A stretch of 41,049 nucleotides of DNA from JAFGJQ01 sp964586145 (lineage in GTDB: Bacteria; Planctomycetota; Phycisphaerae; UBA1845), in the NCBI GenBank assembly GCA_964586145.1, contig CAZPHH010000042.1, positions 1 to 41,049 of the forward strand. Direction: 5' to 3'. Numbering within the stretch: position 1 is the first letter of the stretch; every line of letters begins with the position of its first letter. The notes under the pieces were generated by a model. The model was given only the letters and a program-made list of their open reading frames with translations, did not search any database and was not told the origin of the DNA. The position numbers were made by a program, and so were the translations under genes. Shown one piece after another: positions 38,919 to 41,049 of this stretch.

Positions 38919-39316
38919 GGCAATTCCCCCGGAACAGGTGTTTCTGCCCGCGATCGGAACGGAGACGCGGGAGGCCCCATAAGCCCAGACACGCTTTTAC
39001 CCGCCGAGATAGGCGGCGAGCAAGAGAAATCCGGACGTCTCAGCGGCCGGGGGGGCGAATAATCTCATCGAAGGCGGGCGCTGCGCACGTGCCGTACCGG
39101 ACGATTACCTCGGACGCATCAGACCACTCGGGAATTCCGGAGCTCTCTGGACTCCCCGAAAACCCCGCCTACGATTCGAGTAACTGGAGCGGGAGGACAC
39201 GCCGAACCCCAACACCTCCAGCCATTCGCCAAACGAACGAAGAGTGCCGTCAGGAACCTCAGGCCGCGTGCAGACCGCACGCAGGAATGGGGCCTGACAG
39301 AGATGAGGGGAGAGAG
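38919..39316. other. Intergenic region without recognised elements
   Basis: About 398 bases between the LPP20-like gene and the PEP-CTERM gene, which are transcribed away from each other. It must carry both promoters, but no clear -35/-10 pair stands out and no repeats of note were seen. Confidence 0.4.
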
Positions 39317-40045
39317 ATGATGAACCGCATTGCGACCATAATTCTGTCTGGGTTGGCGTTGAGTGTTGGTGCCGCCGGCGCGGCAACGATTCCGATTTCC
39401 GGACCGCCGTACGGTGAGGCGGGGCACAAAGCGATTCTCGAATCGCTGTACTCGGGCGTCTTCACCGCGGTGGGGGATGATTTTCTGGGCAGCGGCGCGG
39501 CGGCGGGCATCCAGGTGTTGCGGCAGGACGACTTCCTTGCGCCCATGGGCGTGCTGAGTGTGACGGACGGCGCTCGCGGCAGCGCGGCCGATGCAATCTG
39601 GGCAGGCGGCGTGATCTCGGCCACGGCCCAGGCCCGCTACGCGGGTCACTCGCAGCGGTTCGGATTTGATCGAGGCAACGGTTTCGAACTGCTTTTCGAC
39701 GTGCAGGGATCCGGCATGAACGTCACCGGCTCCGCCTCGGTCGACCTGAGAGATGATACGTGGCGCTGGGTCCGACGCAAACAGGACAACACGAACACGT
39801 GGTACTCCGATCCCCTGTGGAACGACGACGGCATGGACCACATGGTGACCTATCGCGTGACGGGGCTGGACACGGACGAGACGGTGTGGCTGCTGTTCTG
39901 GGAAGACCTGCCCAAGTGCTCGTCGGACCGGGACTACAACGACCTGGTGGTCGAGATCCGGGCGCTGCCCGAACCCGCCACCCTGGCCTGGACGACCCTC
40001 GGCGGAGTGGTCGTGCTGTTCGGCTACCGCCGGCGGCTGCTGTAG
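39317..40045 (+). CDS. PEP-CTERM sorting-domain protein with DUF4114-like region
   Basis: Exported surface protein, 242 aa. It starts at ATG 39317 (a second ATG follows at once) with GGGGAGAG just upstream. The signal peptide is NRIATIILSGLALSVGAAGAA. The end carries a PEP-CTERM signal: PEPATLAWTTLGGVVVLFGYRRR, that is Pro-Glu-Pro, a hydrophobic helix and a basic tail, recognised by exosortase. Before it lies VWLLFWEDLPKCSSDRDYNDLVVEI, the pattern of DUF4114 calcium-binding-like domains. So it is probably anchored or released at the cell surface by exosortase, which is not encoded here. The true function is unknown. It is convergent with another PEP-CTERM gene. Confidence 0.85.
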   Translation: MMNRIATIILSGLALSVGAAGAATIPISGPPYGEAGHKAILESLYSGVFTAVGDDFLGSGAAAGIQVLRQDDFLAPMGVLSVTDGARGSAADAIWAGGVISATAQARYAGHSQRFGFDRGNGFELLFDVQGSGMNVTGSASVDLRDDTWRWVRRKQDNTNTWYSDPLWNDDGMDHMVTYRVTGLDTDETVWLLFWEDLPKCSSDRDYNDLVVEIRALPEPATLAWTTLGGVVVLFGYRRRLL

Positions 40046-40166
40046 CAAACCGTCGGACATGGACGGGATAACGCAGGGGGCGACGGCAACACCGAGATCT
40101 GCCGAGGCATGGGTTTGAGGATAATCATCCTGACATCATGGATGACACCAGGCAAGCCGGCCAAAA

Positions 40167-40190
40167 AAGAACCCGCCGAAGCGGGTTCTT
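40167..40190 (-). terminator. Strong intrinsic terminator for the minus-strand PEP-CTERM gene
   Basis: On the minus strand AAGAACCCGC-TTCG-GCGGGTTCTT makes a perfect 10-bp stem with an ultra-stable TTCG tetraloop, and the stem runs into TTTTTT. It lies about 27 bases past the stop codon. On the plus strand it could also stop the opposite PEP-CTERM gene. Confidence 0.9.
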
Positions 40191-40216
40191 CTCATTACCT
40201 TGCGCGGGCGACTCAC

Positions 40217-40963
40217 CTACCGGCGGCGGCACAGCCACAACCCGCCGAACGCCAGCAAGCCGAGCGTTGCCGGTTCCGGCACAATGGCCGTGATGGAAAG
40301 ACCTTCGGCCTGTTTCTTCTTGATGTATGCGATGGAACTCGTCTCGCTGAACGCCGCAAGCGAGTTGTCGAGGGTCACATCGACCTTCAGGGCCTGCCTC
40401 CCCGGATAGCCGGCGGCGGCAAGCATGGCGTCAACGTCCACCAGGGTCGTGCCCTCAAACGGAAGATTCTGGCCGCGGTGGTCGATCAGGTTGTACGACC
40501 CGCCGTCCGGGGTGAACGTCATCTGCACAGTTGCATCAACCGGTGTGAACGGACCGGCGCCGTCAACTTGGGTGATGCGAACGAACATGGTGTTGGCAAC
40601 CGACGCTGTGGTGTTTCCCGTGCCGGTGCCGAGCAATGTCCAGTCACCTCGCTCGGAGAACTCGATCTTCTCGATGCGATTGAGGCCGAGAGCCACGATC
40701 GTCGTCGTGAGTTGACCGTCCATGTAGTCAAACGAGCCGCCCCCCGTGGTGATCCCGAAGTTCACGGGACTGAACAAGAGGCTGTCACCGAAGACGCTGG
40801 GCGCCCCGAACAGCGGCAACGGGTCGGTCACCGACGACTCCGTAACCTGCTGATACTCCACCGTGTCAGCATTGAAGTTGCCGTAGTTGATCTGCGCATT
40901 CGCCAGCGAAACACAAACAGCGCTCACGACCACAAACGCGAGCATTCTTTGCTTGCGCAACAT
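40217..40963 (-). CDS. PEP-CTERM sorting-domain protein
   Basis: A 248-aa exported protein. The ATG at 40963 has GGAAGGGAAGGA directly upstream; the same GGGAAGGGAAG string occurs once more about 45 bases further up. Signal peptide: MLAFVVVSAVCVSLANAQ. The body is beta-rich with no recognised domain (INYGNFNADTVEYQQVTESS, DWTLLGTGTGNTTASVANTMFVRI). The C-terminus VPEPATLGLLAFGGLWLCRRR is a textbook PEP-CTERM signal. The N-terminal NYGNFNADTVEYQQVTE recalls a group of planctomycete PEP-CTERM proteins, but I cannot name it. Its own strong terminator follows. Exosortase must be encoded elsewhere. Confidence 0.85.
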   Translation of the reverse strand: MLRKQRMLAFVVVSAVCVSLANAQINYGNFNADTVEYQQVTESSVTDPLPLFGAPSVFGDSLLFSPVNFGITTGGGSFDYMDGQLTTTIVALGLNRIEKIEFSERGDWTLLGTGTGNTTASVANTMFVRITQVDGAGPFTPVDATVQMTFTPDGGSYNLIDHRGQNLPFEGTTLVDVDAMLAAAGYPGRQALKVDVTLDNSLAAFSETSSIAYIKKKQAEGLSITAIVPEPATLGLLAFGGLWLCRRR

Positions 40964-41049
40964 TGTCCTTCCCTTCCCGCAGTCCCTGGACTCTGAAATC
41001 GATCTTCCCTTCCCCAAACCCCGCTGCCGCGTCCAGCCAACAAAAAAAG

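Overview
The window looks like a chromosomal segment of a high-GC Planctomycetota bacterium, perhaps Phycisphaerae-like. This is inferred from gene content, not from a marker gene. Pointers are a secreted SGNH hydrolase ending in a planctomycete-style dockerin repeat, two PEP-CTERM surface proteins, an ECF sigma factor with an anti-sigma protein carrying a pseudopilin-like tail, many TPR/lipoprotein genes of unknown role, GTG starts and GC-rich shadow frames. A run of exactly 100 Ns (21320-21419) shows that this is a scaffolded draft or metagenomic assembly. No rRNA, tRNA, CRISPR array, insertion sequence or phage gene was seen, so most of the window is housekeeping and regulatory DNA.

Layout. 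1-4.6 kb: a glutamate/dicarboxylate:cation symporter (-), a secreted dockerin-tailed esterase-like protein (+) and a 0.9 kb gene-free stretch with a palindromic repeat family. 4.6-10.4 kb: pyruvate:ferredoxin oxidoreductase (nifJ) and isocitrate dehydrogenase (icd), separated by a long spacer with a terminator, a candidate structured ncRNA and a hairpin-rich icd leader. 10.5-13.9 kb: anti-sigma and ECF sigma genes (-), divergent from a GAF/AAA+/Fis sigma-54 activator (+). 14-15.9 kb: a glycosyltransferase translationally coupled to plsY. 16.2-20.9 kb: a PAS/GAF/response-regulator protein with a pseudo-HisKA segment, a solitary type IIG-like adenine methyltransferase and a HAD hydrolase. 21-22.6 kb: a secreted TPR protein whose N-terminal 33-nt tandem repeat is broken by the assembly gap. 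22.9-25.6 kb: lysine-ketoglutarate reductase and saccharopine dehydrogenase as two overlapping genes. 25.7-30.6 kb: a YacL-type PIN-TRAM membrane protein, ispD, two lipoproteins and a phosphofructokinase. 30.6-35.8 kb: prkA-yhbH-spoVR. 35.9-38.9 kb (-): a secreted LPP20-like protein overlapping a CHASE2-adenylate cyclase. 39.3-41 kb: two convergent PEP-CTERM genes sharing a strong terminator.

How the genes fit together. Central carbon metabolism is well represented: phosphofructokinase, PFOR, isocitrate dehydrogenase, acidic substrate uptake, and lysine breakdown that returns glutamate and aminoadipate semialdehyde. Envelope work is covered by plsY, ispD, a glycosyltransferase and the lipoproteins. 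Signalling genes are dense: ECF sigma/anti-sigma, a sigma-54 activator, an atypical response regulator, PrkA kinase and a class IIIb cyclase. The points most worth a second look are the histone-H1-like tail on isocitrate dehydrogenase, the split LKR/SDH pair, the anti-sigma/pseudopilin fusion, the pseudo-kinase regulator, the candidate ncRNA at about 8640-8760, and the inverted repeats of ACAA...TTGT type at the promoters of nifJ, the PAS/GAF regulator and prkA.
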